NCBI GenBank assembly: GCA_013365325.1
Contig: JABVXV010000388.1
Coordinates: 1 to 53,033, forward strand
Source of the DNA: Dipetalonema caudispina
Lineage: Eukaryota > Nematoda > Chromadorea > Rhabditida > Onchocercidae
Length of the DNA: 53,033 nucleotides
Reading direction: 5' to 3'
The translations under genes and the position numbers were made by a program. Below, one piece after another: positions 13,922 to 26,028 of the stretch; position 1 is the stretch's first letter, and each line of letters opens with the position of its first letter. The notes below the pieces were generated by a model. The model ran no database searches, was not told where the DNA came from, and saw only the letters and a program-made list of their open reading frames with translations.

Positions 13922-13931
13922 CTGCAAAATA
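13922..13931 (-). promoter_or_regulatory. Splice acceptor abutting the PAF1 start codon
   Basis: The minus strand reads TATTTTGCAG immediately before ATG. This may be a spliced-leader trans-splice acceptor, common in nematodes, or the acceptor of a 5' UTR intron whose upstream exon I cannot see. Confidence 0.5.
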
Positions 13932-14512
13932 AAACTGATACGAAATATAACATCACATTCTAATTAGACCCAAATATAGTGCCATACAAAAAGGATATAT
14001 ATCTTCTATGTTTCTTTACAGCGAAATGCTAACAATTAAAAGTAAAATATTATGCTCATCTTTATCAATCTTTCCTTTCTCTCCAAACACAACACATCCT
14101 ATTATCATTCTGACTCTTATCAATCTTCACGCTCTCTTCAAAATACAATGCACTCTATTCACTTCTGGATTCCCACTGATCATTTCATATCTTACATATT
14201 ACCAAATGATACATTCCGTCCGGTTAATCGTCAATGCGGAACGAAATCTACCCTATTTATCTCTACTCCTAGAAATTATATCGTCTATCCTCCTTCCTGC
14301 AAATTATACCGCTCATTTTCAACCTAAAAAGAAACCACAGTAGCTGGGATGTACTGATTTGCGCAACGTTGTCCGCGTGATTTCAAGGTACCGGATTTTT
14401 TAGCAATGTACAGATGGATGTTGTTGGGGGTGTGCGTGATGTTTGGAAGTTGTTGGAATTGATGTGAGACTGTATCTACTGATCTTTCATACTTCTCATC
14501 GTTACTGATCTA

Positions 14513-14568
14513 TCAAACAGATCATGACTCTCAAACAGATTATGGTCCATCAAACAGATTGTGGCCAC
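14513..14568. repeat. Three tandem TCAAACAGAT units in the shared promoter region
   Basis: Units of 18-19 bp begin at 14513, 14531 and 14550, each opening with TCAAACAGAT and diverging toward the end (ATGACTC, TATGGTCCA, TGTGGCCAC). They could be tandem binding sites or slippage products. Confidence 0.7.
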
Positions 14569-15196
14569 AACTAAAAGATGAGTTAAATGGAATGATAGTC
14601 GCAAGTGTTTGTAACTTGAAACATAACGGGAATATGGTTTGAGACTGGTGACAAATATGACTAGAATAGAGGCATTCTGTAGGATTGGAATACCGCAGGT
14701 ATCTTGAATGGTATTTTTTCGCGAAAACTGCTGACATTTTGATGCACTTATTAGGATGATACCGTGAATCACATATTAATGTATTAGCGGCATTTATTTT
14801 CATTGGAACGCCTATGCTTTACATTTCAATTATTGCTTCTCATACTGATTTTGCATATAACTACGGGAGAATCCGTTATTTTAACTCTTCTTTCTAAATG
14901 ACCTGTTCAAGTTGTAATGATTGTCAGAAAAAAGGTAGAGAGAAATGACATTAGTTCGGATAATTTACTTTTAAGAAAAAGTGATCAAGTGAAAAGCTGC
15001 TATCATTTTTTGAACGATATTGTAGTTTGAAGGAAAAATGAGGAGGATGGAAAAGGACTGAAGTGAGCGTAAAGGGAAGAGATGGTTTTTTGAAGGGTTA
15101 TTTAGGTCGAATGGTTATGCTTCTTGCTTCCCGTGTTTTGAACTCTTATCAGCAAGCATATCTAAAAAAATTCTTTCTCTCTTTCTTCATTCACAA

Positions 15197-15215
15197 TCTC
15201 TCTCTCTCTCTCTCC
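15197..15215. repeat. (TC)n dinucleotide tract
   Basis: About nine TC units, equivalent to a GAGA-type tract on the minus strand, lying between the divergent genes. Confidence 0.85.
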
Positions 15216-16362
15216 ATTTGTAAAATTGTCATGAGAAAGTTAACAGTTGGAAATTTCCATATTTTACTTGATTTATCTCATAATTAACAAGTATCAAGCC
15301 AAGATTAAGCATCTTGTGGTACGTTTATTACACATCAAGAAGTATGTTATCTCTCCCTCTCATTCATCTATCTTTTCGCCCTCTTGCTTATCCTCCTTCG
15401 ATCAATGTATCCGAAATACATCAGCATCTCCATCCTCCCACTGATCCATCCACTCATCTGTCTATAAGATTCTTTGTATTCTTCAAACTTTGCTATTCTG
15501 CGAGAAAGTGGTGAGCATCAATTTTTTCGTGTAGTTAAAATAATCTTTCCTACTGGAAAAGTAATGATTTGAATCGTGGAAAAAAATTATTTAATTTTAA
15601 CATTCAATTTTGCTGGATCCTATCTCTGCTGCACTGTTCTGTTCGGCGAAAGAACCGTTCCAGTTGAAGTTTATTAAATTTTGTATTCATTACCATGATT
15701 TTTTGTGTTAGATTTACTTATCTTCAAATGTGGCCGGCGTCGTGAATCTCTTTCAGCAGTGTTTTTTATGAGATTATGATATCCACCTTGGTAAGGATAG
15801 AATAGGCAGCATCTGTTGAACGAATTATCTTGTTATGCTGGATTAGGCTTGATGAGTAGTTCAGCTTAACTTAAATGTAACGAAGCATCTGATGATTTTT
15901 CAATTTTTTTTTTTTTTTTTTGGTTAATTTTTATTGCAGAATAAATCCGGAACTCTCCTGAATTAAGGAACAAGGAGAGAAAAGTTGGTATGAATCATTT
16001 TGCAAACAATTTTCTTGCTTACTAGCTGAGCGATCTAGTTTCAAAATTTTTGGTATTTCTAAATTAAAGTGTTCTGAAAGGTATTCTGGAAGGTGGAAAA
16101 AAGCCTACTGTGGAAGAATTGATGCAACGCATGTAGGTCCGGTGTTGTGGAGTTTTAGCCTTATGAAGTACGCTTATGATTAATTACTCAACTGTATTAG
16201 TTGCAATTCACTCAATCGGTAAATCGATTAGGCTTTACGTGTTTTGAATATTCCTTAAAGTCAATTTTATTGTTTTTGATGTTTACTTGCTGTGTGCATA
16301 TTCACGTAGAAGTTTTTGTAGAAAATATTCGAAAATTAAGGTGATTAAACTTTTCAACACTT

Positions 16363-16373
16363 TTCTTTCTAAG
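16363..16373 (+). promoter_or_regulatory. Acceptor-like site just upstream of the GYF gene start
   Basis: TTTTCTTTCTAAG ends one base before the ATG at 16375. The pyrimidine tract plus AG is compatible with trans-splicing of a spliced leader, or with a 5' UTR intron. Confidence 0.4.
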
Positions 16374-16374
16374 A

Positions 16375-18056
16375 ATGGATCCGAATCGTGATGGTTTGAA
16401 CAGCCCAAAATGGTTTTATCAAGGAGAAGATCGTCGTGTTTATGGTAGCGGATTTTTCAACGAACTTTCGAAATTTTTTTTAATTTAAAACAAATTAGAG
16501 GATTTCTTATCTCATTTATTAAAGAATATGTTTATTACTAAATCATAGGTCCCTATTCATCTGTGGAAATGCAGAAATGGTGCAAAACGGGTTACTTCAC
16601 AGATGCGATGCTTATTCGTACGAAGAACGAAGATCGCTTCCATACGCTTGCCCAGTGGACGCGTTACAGTAACGGACAGGCAAAAATTTCTTTTTTTTAA
16701 ATTGTGGGAGGAAAGCATCTCATTGTTTAATAACTTCGCAAATACCCTTTATTTTAAGAAACTCTGCTGGCATTTTGGAGAGAAATCCTGGAGCATGAGA
16801 TCAGACTACCATTTTTACAGATAGTAGCACTTTGATTGAGAATCGTCTCTTTTGAAATTTAGAGTGTATTTCGGGAAAGTCGATTTTTAGAGTCCTTTTC
16901 TTCTTATGGTCAATTCATTCGATCAATTGATCAATATGAGCATGCAAATGCAAATGTCCCAGTTGATCCTGACTCCCGGTCGTGTTCCAGTATCCAGCGG
17001 CCCTTATCTTATGGTACCCCAAGCTGCGGCTGCAGCAGCGTCTAGCCCTGTCCCTGCTTTCCCGCCAGCACCTGGTTTTATTGCTTATCATCAGAATCCA
17101 CTGATGGTTGCACCTCCAGTACCGTCCTTTGCACCGCATCAAGCTTTCTCACAACCTCCCAGTGAACCTGTCGATGAAGTGCCGTCTAGTGCAAGCAACA
17201 CACCAGATGATAGCGATGCGGGCTGGAATATGAATACGATACAGAATGCGGTAGGCTTTTTGATTTTGTTAATGTTGAAGCTAGTTTATTTTACATCGAT
17301 GTCAAATTTTACTTTTTATAGATTAGAGGTTTTGAAATTATTTCGATTTGGGTTGATCAAATTTAGATTTGTAATTATGTACGTGTTAGTATCCAAGATT
17401 ATCATTGTTCTTTTTTTTTTTTGTTTTGTTCAAAGTTTACTTGTTCAGACTCTTCTGCCACTTCAAGAAAAATCTACCGATACCTATGATGCATCATGGA
17501 ATCTAGCACGTGATGTTGGTACTGATCCAGAGCATTCAGAATGCTGTGATGCCTCCACCCAAACCAATCCAGGAAGAGTTTGTTTTTTGATATCACTTTT
17601 TTCTTGCTTTCATACAATTCCTATCTGGTTGCCATATTTGTTTAAGTATATCTGGAAGTAGTTGTATTTTAAAGAGAATAAGCTAATGCATTCTTGTAAT
17701 AGGGACATTTACCCTCGTTCGCGTACCTTTTACAACACACACTAGAAAGTCTCTCCTACTTGTGTTATTTTAAATTCGTGCGATTATTGATACAAATAAC
17801 TAATCAATCTGTCAGTTCTTTTGTGTTTTTGGATCCATGTAATGTTTTAAAATAACACAAAAGGGACAGGGAAATTGAGGTACGTGCAAGCTAGCTTTAA
17901 ATGGTTGTATATAGTATTTCTTCTTGGTATATGAAAAATATTCTCTCATAAATAGTCGAATAGTCACTATTTTATTATATTTTTCAGATTTCGGCAGAGC
18001 AAGCTGTGCGACTTCTCTCCGAGCTAATCGGTATTCAGTTGGAGATTGAAAGTTGA
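16375..18056 (+). CDS. GYF-domain protein (GIGYF/SMY2-like domain), 252 residues
   Basis: GYF domains bind proline-rich ligands; in GIGYF-type proteins they recruit translational repressors. Five exons join in phase: 16375-16444, 16549-16679, 16891-17250, 17449-17577 and 17988-18056. The domain spans about residues 11-66 and shows the family signature: W13 and Y15, then GPYSSVEMQKWCKTGYF (24-40), that is GP-Y/F-x4-M-x2-W-x3-GYF, followed by LIRTKNEDRFHTLAQW. Downstream come a Met/Gln-rich stretch, a six-Ala run (about 112-117), a Pro/Ala-rich disordered segment and DASTQTN near 220; the C-terminus is a short amphipathic stretch ending GIQLEIES. It is far shorter than vertebrate GIGYF1/2 (over 1,000 residues). 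Intron 2 must use a GC donor to keep the frame. Domain assignment is secure; the exact orthologue and function are inferred. Confidence 0.88.
16680..16890 (+). other. Non-canonical GC-AG intron 2 of the GYF gene
   Basis: Exon 2 ends GGACAG followed by GCAAAA, and the intron ends TTTTTAG before AGTCCT. This GC donor is the only nearby choice that keeps the reading frame into the Pro/Ala-rich exon 3. A GT lies 11 bases upstream (16669), but it shifts the frame and reaches a TAG near 17042. Confidence 0.65.
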
Positions 18057-18393
18057 ACAAATTTCTGTTCACCTCTGTTTTTCATGAGCAATGCTTGTTG
18101 TTGTCAAAAATCATGGAAAAGTCATCGTAAACGAAATTATGTTTCTGCTCGTACTAGCGTACCATTTATATGTGCTTTTATACCAAAATCAGGCTTACGG
18201 TTAGCATAATTGGTGATAATTACTACTGTTACTTTTTCCAGATGAAAAAGTATCGTTGTCCTTGAATCGCAGGTGTACTTCGGTTGATTAATTGTAATTA
18301 AGATGGTCGGTAGAAAGAGATGTTAAATTTAAAGAAGTGTTTTGATGGAAAAATGGGTTCGTTAAGGGATGATACATGGTTTTGAGAATAGGG

Positions 18394-18399
18394 AATAAA
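18394..18399 (+). terminator. Candidate polyadenylation signal for the GYF gene
   Basis: AATAAA about 340 bases after the stop codon, the first canonical hexamer I noticed downstream. A second one at 20526-20531 would imply a 2.5-kb 3' UTR or another transcript. Confidence 0.35.
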
Positions 18400-18482
18400 A
18401 GCTCGTTTAGGGATAAATTGGAGTATGAAGCACCAGACATAAAAAGAGAGGAATTGATATTCGAAATAGCTTCATCCTCCAC

Positions 18483-18550
18483 AAAATATAATTTGATAAT
18501 GCCCGAGTGTGGTGTGTTCAAAATATAATTTGATAATGCTCGAGTTTGGT
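18483..18550. repeat. 37-bp tandem duplication
   Basis: Two copies beginning AAAATATAATTTGATAATGC at 18483 and 18520, differing by a few substitutions in the following CGAGT(G/T)TGGT. Confidence 0.85.
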
Positions 18551-21082
18551 AGTTTATGGAATTGTTCAAATTAGTTGTCCTTTTATATCTGGTCCTTCAT
18601 TTTTTACAAGAGTGTTGATTCTCTTTCAGCGTAGTTTATGCTTGGTTGTTTGTTTGTATCTTTGGTTATTTATTTGTTTACCAATGATGCAACATATTTT
18701 TGTCTATATTTCGTTATTTCTCTTGAAGTTAATTTTTGAATCTATTGTTGATCTAAAACATCTTCAACTTATTCATATATGATGTGTAGAATTCTTCGAA
18801 TTCTCTTAGCTAGTTATCCAGGATTCAGTAAATATCAAACAAACAAAATATATGCAGATCAGAGCATTAAATGTTGCAATATTCTACATATAGAAGTATA
18901 AGTATTATTTGGTGCTATCACGTATATTTTCCTAAAAATTTTTCTCTTTCAGATAAAAACATATAGTATGAAATATTTTTCTCCTCAATCCATTTGCACT
19001 CGTTCTTTACTACAGATGTTGCATTTATCATTCACGGTTTATATAATATACTGATATACTTGTATGCTTATAGCTAATGTCAGTGCTGTATGACCGCGAG
19101 GTTACTGCATGAGTTAACACTAAAAGCATTAAATTTCAATCTTTTAGATTAAAACTTCATTTCTTAAGCTTATCCAGTGAGATCGCTTCGGATTTCAATG
19201 CAATGTAAGGTGACAGTGGGATATGTAATTTACTAAATTAATTTTTGGAAAAAAACATAGTTTTTTTATGGGATATTCTTAGATTTGGATCTCATATGCA
19301 TAGTATTACACTTACTCTACCAAAGACTTCAATCAGTCAATCATCAAATTATGTTGTGCATCCGCTGGTACGTATTCGTTTAACCAATCCTTTTTTTTTC
19401 ATACATGCAGATCATGTATTCACTTCCTTATTGATTTTGAGGCTTCTGAAGAGTTTGTGGATTAGGGATTTGTAATATAATTGCTCTCTGATGCTTGTTA
19501 TAATAATTACATTAAGGCCTGTAGTTTTAGCTTTTTAGGCATTAAGTAAATTTTTCTGTGTAATTCATGGGGAAAAATGATTTTTCTGGAAGGAAGAGGA
19601 TGTACATCTTCAATGTTTGTTGCTCATGCATTAATCGCTCATTATTTTTTGTTTTTCCTAGCTCTTATCGGGTTAATCTAGTTTGTTTGCTTTTTCTTTA
19701 CCACTGTTTTTAAAATATGCATATATATGTATGGTGTGGAACTTCGTAATTTCAGGATTTCTTGTGAATACTTCGTTTTATTATGATTGATCTGAGTCCT
19801 GAATTACTGTTCTTTGTGATAATTTCCAAAAATAGATTACTGTTTAATGAGGGTTTCTTGTTCATCGTTTAATTTATGCAAATTATGTAGTCTCACCATT
19901 TCGATAGTAAAAATTGGTTTCATCAAGTTTAAGGTAGAACTGGATTTAAGTCATTGTGGGAGAGTGCTTGGGCAATTTTTTCGCTATTTGTTCCTTTCTT
20001 TGCATTTCAACTAAGGAACTCGGTGATAATGTAACAAATATTTTACCTTCCGGTTTGACAAATTTAGAGAATAATGTCTCTGGGTTGTGTTTTCGATCCT
20101 GGGTCTTATCATCGATATATTTGCGGTATGTCCTGTTGCCAGAAACTAATTCTCTTTTGTATATGATAATTAACGGATAGGTACATCTCAAGTCTTTTCT
20201 TGCGATGGTTACTTTTGTTTTGTTTTTTTATTATGAATTCTACCTTTGCCATCTTTCTTGCTTCGCATCAAATTCATGCTTGCAACAATAATTTTATCAA
20301 AGCAGTGCTCTGTGTTGAATGTATATTATCAGAATTTATTGTTTTACTGGTTTTCTTTTCTTTTTTTCATTTGAACATTTGAGTTTTACATTGCTATTCT
20401 CTCCCTTTTCTTCTTCATTGAATCGATGCTTAGCTTAACAGTACTATCATACACATGGTAATTATTGTAAGAAAGGGAAGTAAACAGAAGTTTTTGTACG
20501 TTGAATAATTTTGCAAGCAACAATGAATAAATAAATATATTTCTTTTTGAAAAGGATCATCTTCCTGAAAATTACAAAATACATGGCTTTACTGCTTTGA
20601 TTCTGTGGATCATCACGTTGTAATATAAAGATGATGGCAATATACGCTTTCTTTGTTGTATTGATGTTCTAATTCGAAATGATGGCAAGGGCCAGGTGTT
20701 ATATGATATAGCTCAGGTCGTAGTACGATATTGGACAATCTATGGCATAAAAAAGTTTTATCAGTTTTATCCGTTATAAAAATTGCATGATTCATGCGAT
20801 TGCAAGAGAAATAATTAAAATGTTGCCGAATTTTATAATACACGAAAAATCAGGTTTTACTACATGAGATCGAACCTTAATTAGAGCAATAAGTAAAACT
20901 TGATTGCCAGAACTATTCATTAATACTGTTACTTACTAATGTAAATTTTGAGATTATTGTGCCAGTGATGAACAGTTAAATATTCACTAAAGGTCTCATT
21001 TTTTTTTTCGTTATATACATGTAACCTATATGATCAGTCTGATATATAAGACAAGTACAGAAACATGATATTTAATTATATG

Positions 21083-21111
21083 ATATATATATATATATAT
21101 ATATAGTCACA

Positions 21112-21143
<32 letters not shown>
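21083..21143. repeat. (TA)n microsatellite interrupted by GTCACAG
   Basis: Two TA arrays flank the short non-TA core AGTCACAGT. The whole can fold into a hairpin. Confidence 0.93.
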
Positions 21144-21146
<3 letters not shown>

Positions 21147-21494
21147 GATAGTGAATTTAAAACACTTTTTTTTATTACTAATTCATAGAATTAGCGCCAT
21201 ATGTATAGATATGGGTATGGGATATATGTGTGTATTTGGTTTTCAAATTTTATGATTAATATTTGGAATTATTGATTTAAAAAAAAGTAATCAAATTATT
21301 TCTGTCAATTATTTCTTTTTCATGTATGATCAGATTTGTAAATGAAATGATTATGGAATGGTGCACCAAATTCAACATTTCAATATTTTTCGCTTTCTTA
21401 TCATAAATTATAACTTTATAAGTATATTTTTAATTCAAACATTAGAATACAACGAGTAATTCATCATTTGGTTATAATGCTTCATTAGGCTTTG

Positions 21495-21495
<1 letters not shown>

Positions 21496-21532
<37 letters not shown>
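21496..21532. repeat. (TA)n microsatellite
   Basis: About 18 perfect TA units. They produce a Tyr/Ile repeat frame that is not a gene. Confidence 0.95.
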
Positions 21533-21534
<2 letters not shown>

Positions 21535-22785
21535 TTACATATAAATTGGAAGCGAACACAATCGATCTATTATCAATTTCCGATTTTCTAGATTTGTTCT
21601 GCTTTTTCTCAAATTTTGCAATTATCTTCCATCTCCACTTTTGCAACACTTCTCATCATTTCATTTCATTTCTAAGCACTTATTTGTACAAGTGCTCTCT
21701 ATTCAATACATAACTATGCATAAATAATTTTTATGAGAATAATAATAAATTATTTAAAAAAGTCAGAAAAAGTCTAACTAATCTGAAAATTTGCTAAAAT
21801 TCTGTGTCCGAAAAAGTCCAAATAGAGATGCTAAGAAGTGATCTAAAAAGGTCTAAATAGTTTAAACTAGGAGAAATTCACAAAGGTTTAATCGATCTAT
21901 TTTTTTGGTTTCCTTATCAGTATAATAATCATATAACGATAATGCAAGAATTCAAGGATGGAACATTATTAGTTGTACAACTATTCCCTGTAATAACATC
22001 ATTAGCAAATATTCAAAGTACATAAGCTTGGACAGATTTCAAATAAATATTTTAAAATTAGAATTAAATTCCAGAAAAAAGAGATAAAATGTTGAATTTA
22101 ATATGAATTTTTCCAAAATTTATGAAATCAATTCTTTTTTTATACATTCAAAAATATGCAGTAGAGTTTTTTAATAATATGAGGATGGTATTGAAAGAGA
22201 AGGAAATTTTCAGAATTAGTAACTACAAAATATTGCAAATTAAAATGTTGAAGTTTCATGAATTAAAATACACAATCTCATGAATTAAAATGTTAGAATG
22301 TAACAAATTTAAATGACCTTGTTCAATATAATAAAATATTTGAACAAAAAAAAGATGGGAACTTTTCAAAACTATTGCATTTTTTTGACTCAAAAAGGGC
22401 AAAAGTTTTGGTATTTCTTCATTCATCTATTGACGTATTCTCGTTCTTTCTGATCATATTTTCTCCCATTTAATTTCTTCTTCCTCTAAAAAAAGAAAAT
22501 ACAGAGTTTATTTTTAATTATTGCCTTTCATAATTAACTTTTGCTGAATTTTTTTTTTATTAACTTGAATTATTTTAACAATAATCACCATACGAAACCA
22601 AAACTTGTTTAATTGTTTTCGTTAATTCAGAAATTCTTATATACTTAATTACATTTGCATTGCCTAAACATCTTCATCTTATCAATAATATACAGAATTC
22701 AAATTACTCTAATTTCCGGCTTATTTAATACAATGTAACATTCGGTAGTGACGCAATTGGAATCCGATTATAAAGTCTAATTTAT

Positions 22786-23010
22786 TTAGCTATTTGTTTT
22801 TCGTGTTTCATTCATTTTGATCCAACCGTCGATTAAAACTTCCGGTAGTTTAAATCGATGATCAATGTGTTTTGCTAATGTAATATCTGGCATTAAGAGT
22901 GAGGAGTTGATTTTTATAAATTTATTGGAATTGATTTTGAATCTATGCTGTTCAAATTTATTAGAATAAATTAATTTCCCAGTAAAACCACATATTGCAC
23001 TTCTAAATTT
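22786..23010 (-). other. Candidate minus-strand terminal exon, unrecognised
   Basis: The minus strand reads a TGATTTGCAG acceptor, then 74 open codons beginning KFRSAICGFTGKLIYSNKF and ending LPEVLIDGWIKMNETRKTNS, then TAA overlapping an AATAAA hexamer. The C-terminal part looks more protein-like than the surroundings. Against it, the local strand composition suggests plus-strand transcription, and I know no family with this sequence. Confidence 0.22.
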
Positions 23011-23022
23011 CTGCAAATCAAA

Positions 23023-23058
23023 AAGTTTTAAACTTACTTAAGTTTTAAACTTACTTAC
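23023..23058. repeat. Short tandem repeat of AAGTTTTAAACTTACTTA
   Basis: Two near-identical 17-18 bp copies, each itself partly palindromic (AAGTTTTAAACTT), followed by a truncated third (CTTAAGTTTACT). Confidence 0.75.
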
Positions 23059-25877
23059 TTAAGTTTACTAATCATTTCTAATAAGTCATGCAGAGATAAA
23101 ATTTCGAAAAAACACGAAAGGAATGATTAGAACGAAAATAATTATTAAATTAAAAATTGGAGTAAAAGAAAGTTACATTTCAGTTATGCTTGATGTTTAA
23201 GTATTAATTAAATTAACCAATGATTGTTTTTAGCTTCTCTAACTTTTTCTCATCTTTAGTTATTTTCAAATATATGTTCAAATCTTTCGTAAGTTAAATT
23301 TTTTTTGTTGAATGTTTTTTGCTAAATCTGTGAGGTTGTTTCGTACCAGTTTACATCCTTCATCTGCAGCTTTAATTTCGACAAATAGATTTTGTCAGGA
23401 AAGATTCATTGTGATACTTTAAAACATTCATTCATCCCCACATCCTTAACAACTTTTCAACCATCCATTGCTGAAATGATCCGTCATTTTTTAAACTTTT
23501 ACTGGGGTGGTTTTTTATTTTCATAAGATTTTTTCTTCATTTTCTTTCGTGCTTTAATTTCAGCACTTCTTTTTTTCGCTTTCTTTTCCTAAAGCTTCCT
23601 CATTATACTAATATTTTCAAGAAAGAAAAGGAATTAATTGCCTTTTTTAGTAAAAGATTTTCTACTTGTCTTTTTGCATATATCTAATATGCAAACAAAT
23701 CTCAACTAAATTTCATTACATCTTGTCGTCCTTTAGTTTTGTTTTGAAATTTTGGCGGAAATTATTTTTACCTCTTTTCTTTTGTTTTAAACAATTTGAA
23801 AAGAAAGACAGAAGAAGCAATATGTGATATGAAAATTGATACGTTAACTTAAGGCACGCTCAAAGTGGCGGGTGTAATTTGATATCATAAAATTTGTAAT
23901 GCTTAATTGTGGTAGCAAAAAACTTTTTTTTTTGTTTTTCCTTTCGCTCTTTCTGTCATAAATTTCAATTTTCATCCTTTCAAAAGAATAAATTTTAGAA
24001 CTAATCTTTGCTCCTCTTTTTCTCCTTCCTCATAATTCCTTCATTTTTTTTCCACAATGCCATCGATCATTACTAATATTCTTTAGTTACTTCCTACTTT
24101 CTATAATATTCAGATTGATAGTTTCAGTCACAGTTACAATCGTTATTCATATTTCAAATTTTCGGAATATTCATTTCAACAAATTCATTTTCTCTATCAA
24201 TCGTAGTTTAAAGATATTTTATTATCCTATTTGATTGATTATTTTTGAAGTATTAAAATATGCTGCGGTATATTCGTTTATAGCTCTTTCGTTATTTTTT
24301 GCCATTTCCTTGACCCCTTCTTGATCTGTTTACAGAAATTACCATAGCTGATGGAGAAGAAGGTCGTATAATCAAATATACTGAAAAATGACTATTTTTT
24401 TTTTTACCCATTGCTGTAGTACTACATAATACATATGATATCGAAGACTTTTAAAACAGCTGTCAAAAAATATGACGCAAAATGTAAATGATGTAGCTCA
24501 CAACTGCAAACAATTTTGTTAATTAATCGTTATTCGCTTATTTCCTTTACGCTTCCCTCATTTTTAACCGTATGTTATTAACATTGAACAAATGGGAATT
24601 AAATGTTGGATTAAATTTAAAAAGAAGGAAAAATTCAACTTAAGTTATACAAATAACTGTTCACATGCTTATCGCTTAAATATTTTATTAATCAACAATT
24701 TCTCCCCATTTTATTGCTTATATTTTATTTCAAAATGATATTTTAATAAAATGGACATAATGAAAAAGTGCAATTAGGCATTTTGTGTAGGGGATAAAGT
24801 TGATCAAGAAAATGAAATTTCACGAACAATTTAAATTTGAAACCTTTTTTGAAATTATTGCAAAAGTTTCTACCTAAATAAGTATGAAGCACTAATTGTA
24901 AAATGCATCAAATGGCCACAAATCATCATAATCTAATAGACAAGTTGAAAAAATTTAGGAACAGATATTGCAAGTAGTTATAATTTCAGAATATGGTTAA
25001 GATTGAGAGTAAATAAAAATAGTGCACAAAAAAGAAGAGAGTGATAAAAATTGCGTTACATTATTGATAATCAGAGTGAGGAAAACAATGCGATATTTAT
25101 TGTTTTATATTAATATTTGAAAAAAAAACTGTAGTTGAAAAACGAAAAAGGAAAAAAAAACAAAGTATGTAGCAAACGTTGAAAGAAAACAATCTTATGA
25201 TAATTTAATTAATTCGAGTTGTTTTGCTTTTTTCATTCATAACAATTTAAAGTCGGAAAAGTCCGAAAAACACCTTAAAATCTATTGATAAATGTTAGTT
25301 ATTCGTTACAATTAATCCCGGAATTTAATTAAGTTTTAAATTGAATTTTCACCTGATGAAACGCATTTTCATGAAACACATTTGAAGATAACGTGTATCA
25401 AAGATTTTTAGAACGTTTTAAAAACTACAAAATTAGATCCCTGTTGAACAATTTTTGTTTGCTAAATTTGCTTTGAAAATAATTTAAATTGAAAATAAAG
25501 CATATCAGATATTTTTGGATTGCTGGATGTAATTAAAATGAAAAATTATGTTTAAAAGATGATTGTCTTTCAAAAATTGGTATCACTATTAAATAATAAT
25601 TTTCATGTATATGAAACCTTTTAACATTTCTTCTTATTTTCCGTTGCAATGTGGAAAAGTTCCAGTTAAATTTTTTTTAATCACAAATAAATTTCTTTTT
25701 GAAGAAAAAAATCCCTCCTCATCTTTACAATTAATGCAACTTCATCAATTAACATTTATTTATTAATTACGACTAATTTTTTTCGTTGCAAACTACTTCT
25801 CGTTAGTATTGGATTGTTTAATTTTTCAACTTTAATAAATTCGCATCTTCTCTTTTTGAAATAATAGATGTACGCAC

Positions 25878-26028
25878 CAGTTTAAGCTGATGTTTTGCTT
25901 GAAACATATTTGTTGTAAACAAGTTTTAGCCCTTCTAATTTTTAATAATTCCATTATTTCAACAAACAGGTGGTGGAAGAGTAAAACCCCATTACCTGTT
26001 CTTTCACTACATTTTTTTAATTTAATAT
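25878..26028 (-). other. Candidate minus-strand internal exon, unrecognised
   Basis: The minus strand has a good acceptor (CTCCTTGCAG), 49 open codons including TGNGVLLFHHLFVEIMELLK, and a GTGCGT donor. Start phase 1 and end phase 2 do not join directly to the candidate exons downstream on the same strand, so any gene model is incomplete. It may be chance; the plus-strand frame across the same bases is no better. Confidence 0.2.

Larger units (their letters stand above)
13932..16374. other. Divergent intergenic region between PAF1 and the GYF-domain gene
   Basis: The two start codons face away from each other, 2.45 kb apart, so both promoters should lie here. It holds a 111-codon hydrophobic plus-strand frame (14008-14343) in a pyrimidine-rich stretch, three short tandem repeats near 14.5 kb, a (TC)n tract near 15.2 kb and a T18 tract at 15904-15921. 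I see no TATA box I would defend and no convincing additional gene. Confidence 0.6.
18057..20700. other. Region downstream of the GYF gene
   Basis: T-rich on the plus strand, like introns and 3' UTRs of the plus-strand genes here. Candidate polyadenylation hexamers (AATAAA) lie at 18394 and 20526. It holds a 37-bp tandem duplication at 18.5 kb and two weak, phase-compatible candidate exons at 19283-19367 and 20016-20125, described under findings. I cannot name a gene here. Confidence 0.5.

Noticed and set aside
14008..14343. 111-codon ATG-initiated plus-strand frame between PAF1 and the GYF gene
   Set aside because: Hydrophobic Leu/Ile/Ser composition from pyrimidine-rich DNA, with a second long frame overlapping it; no splice context, no recognisable motif.
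25020..25100. Hydrophobic minus-strand frame resembling a membrane segment
   Set aside because: The only good acceptor upstream (TTTTTCAACTACAG) leads to stops in all three frames before reaching it.
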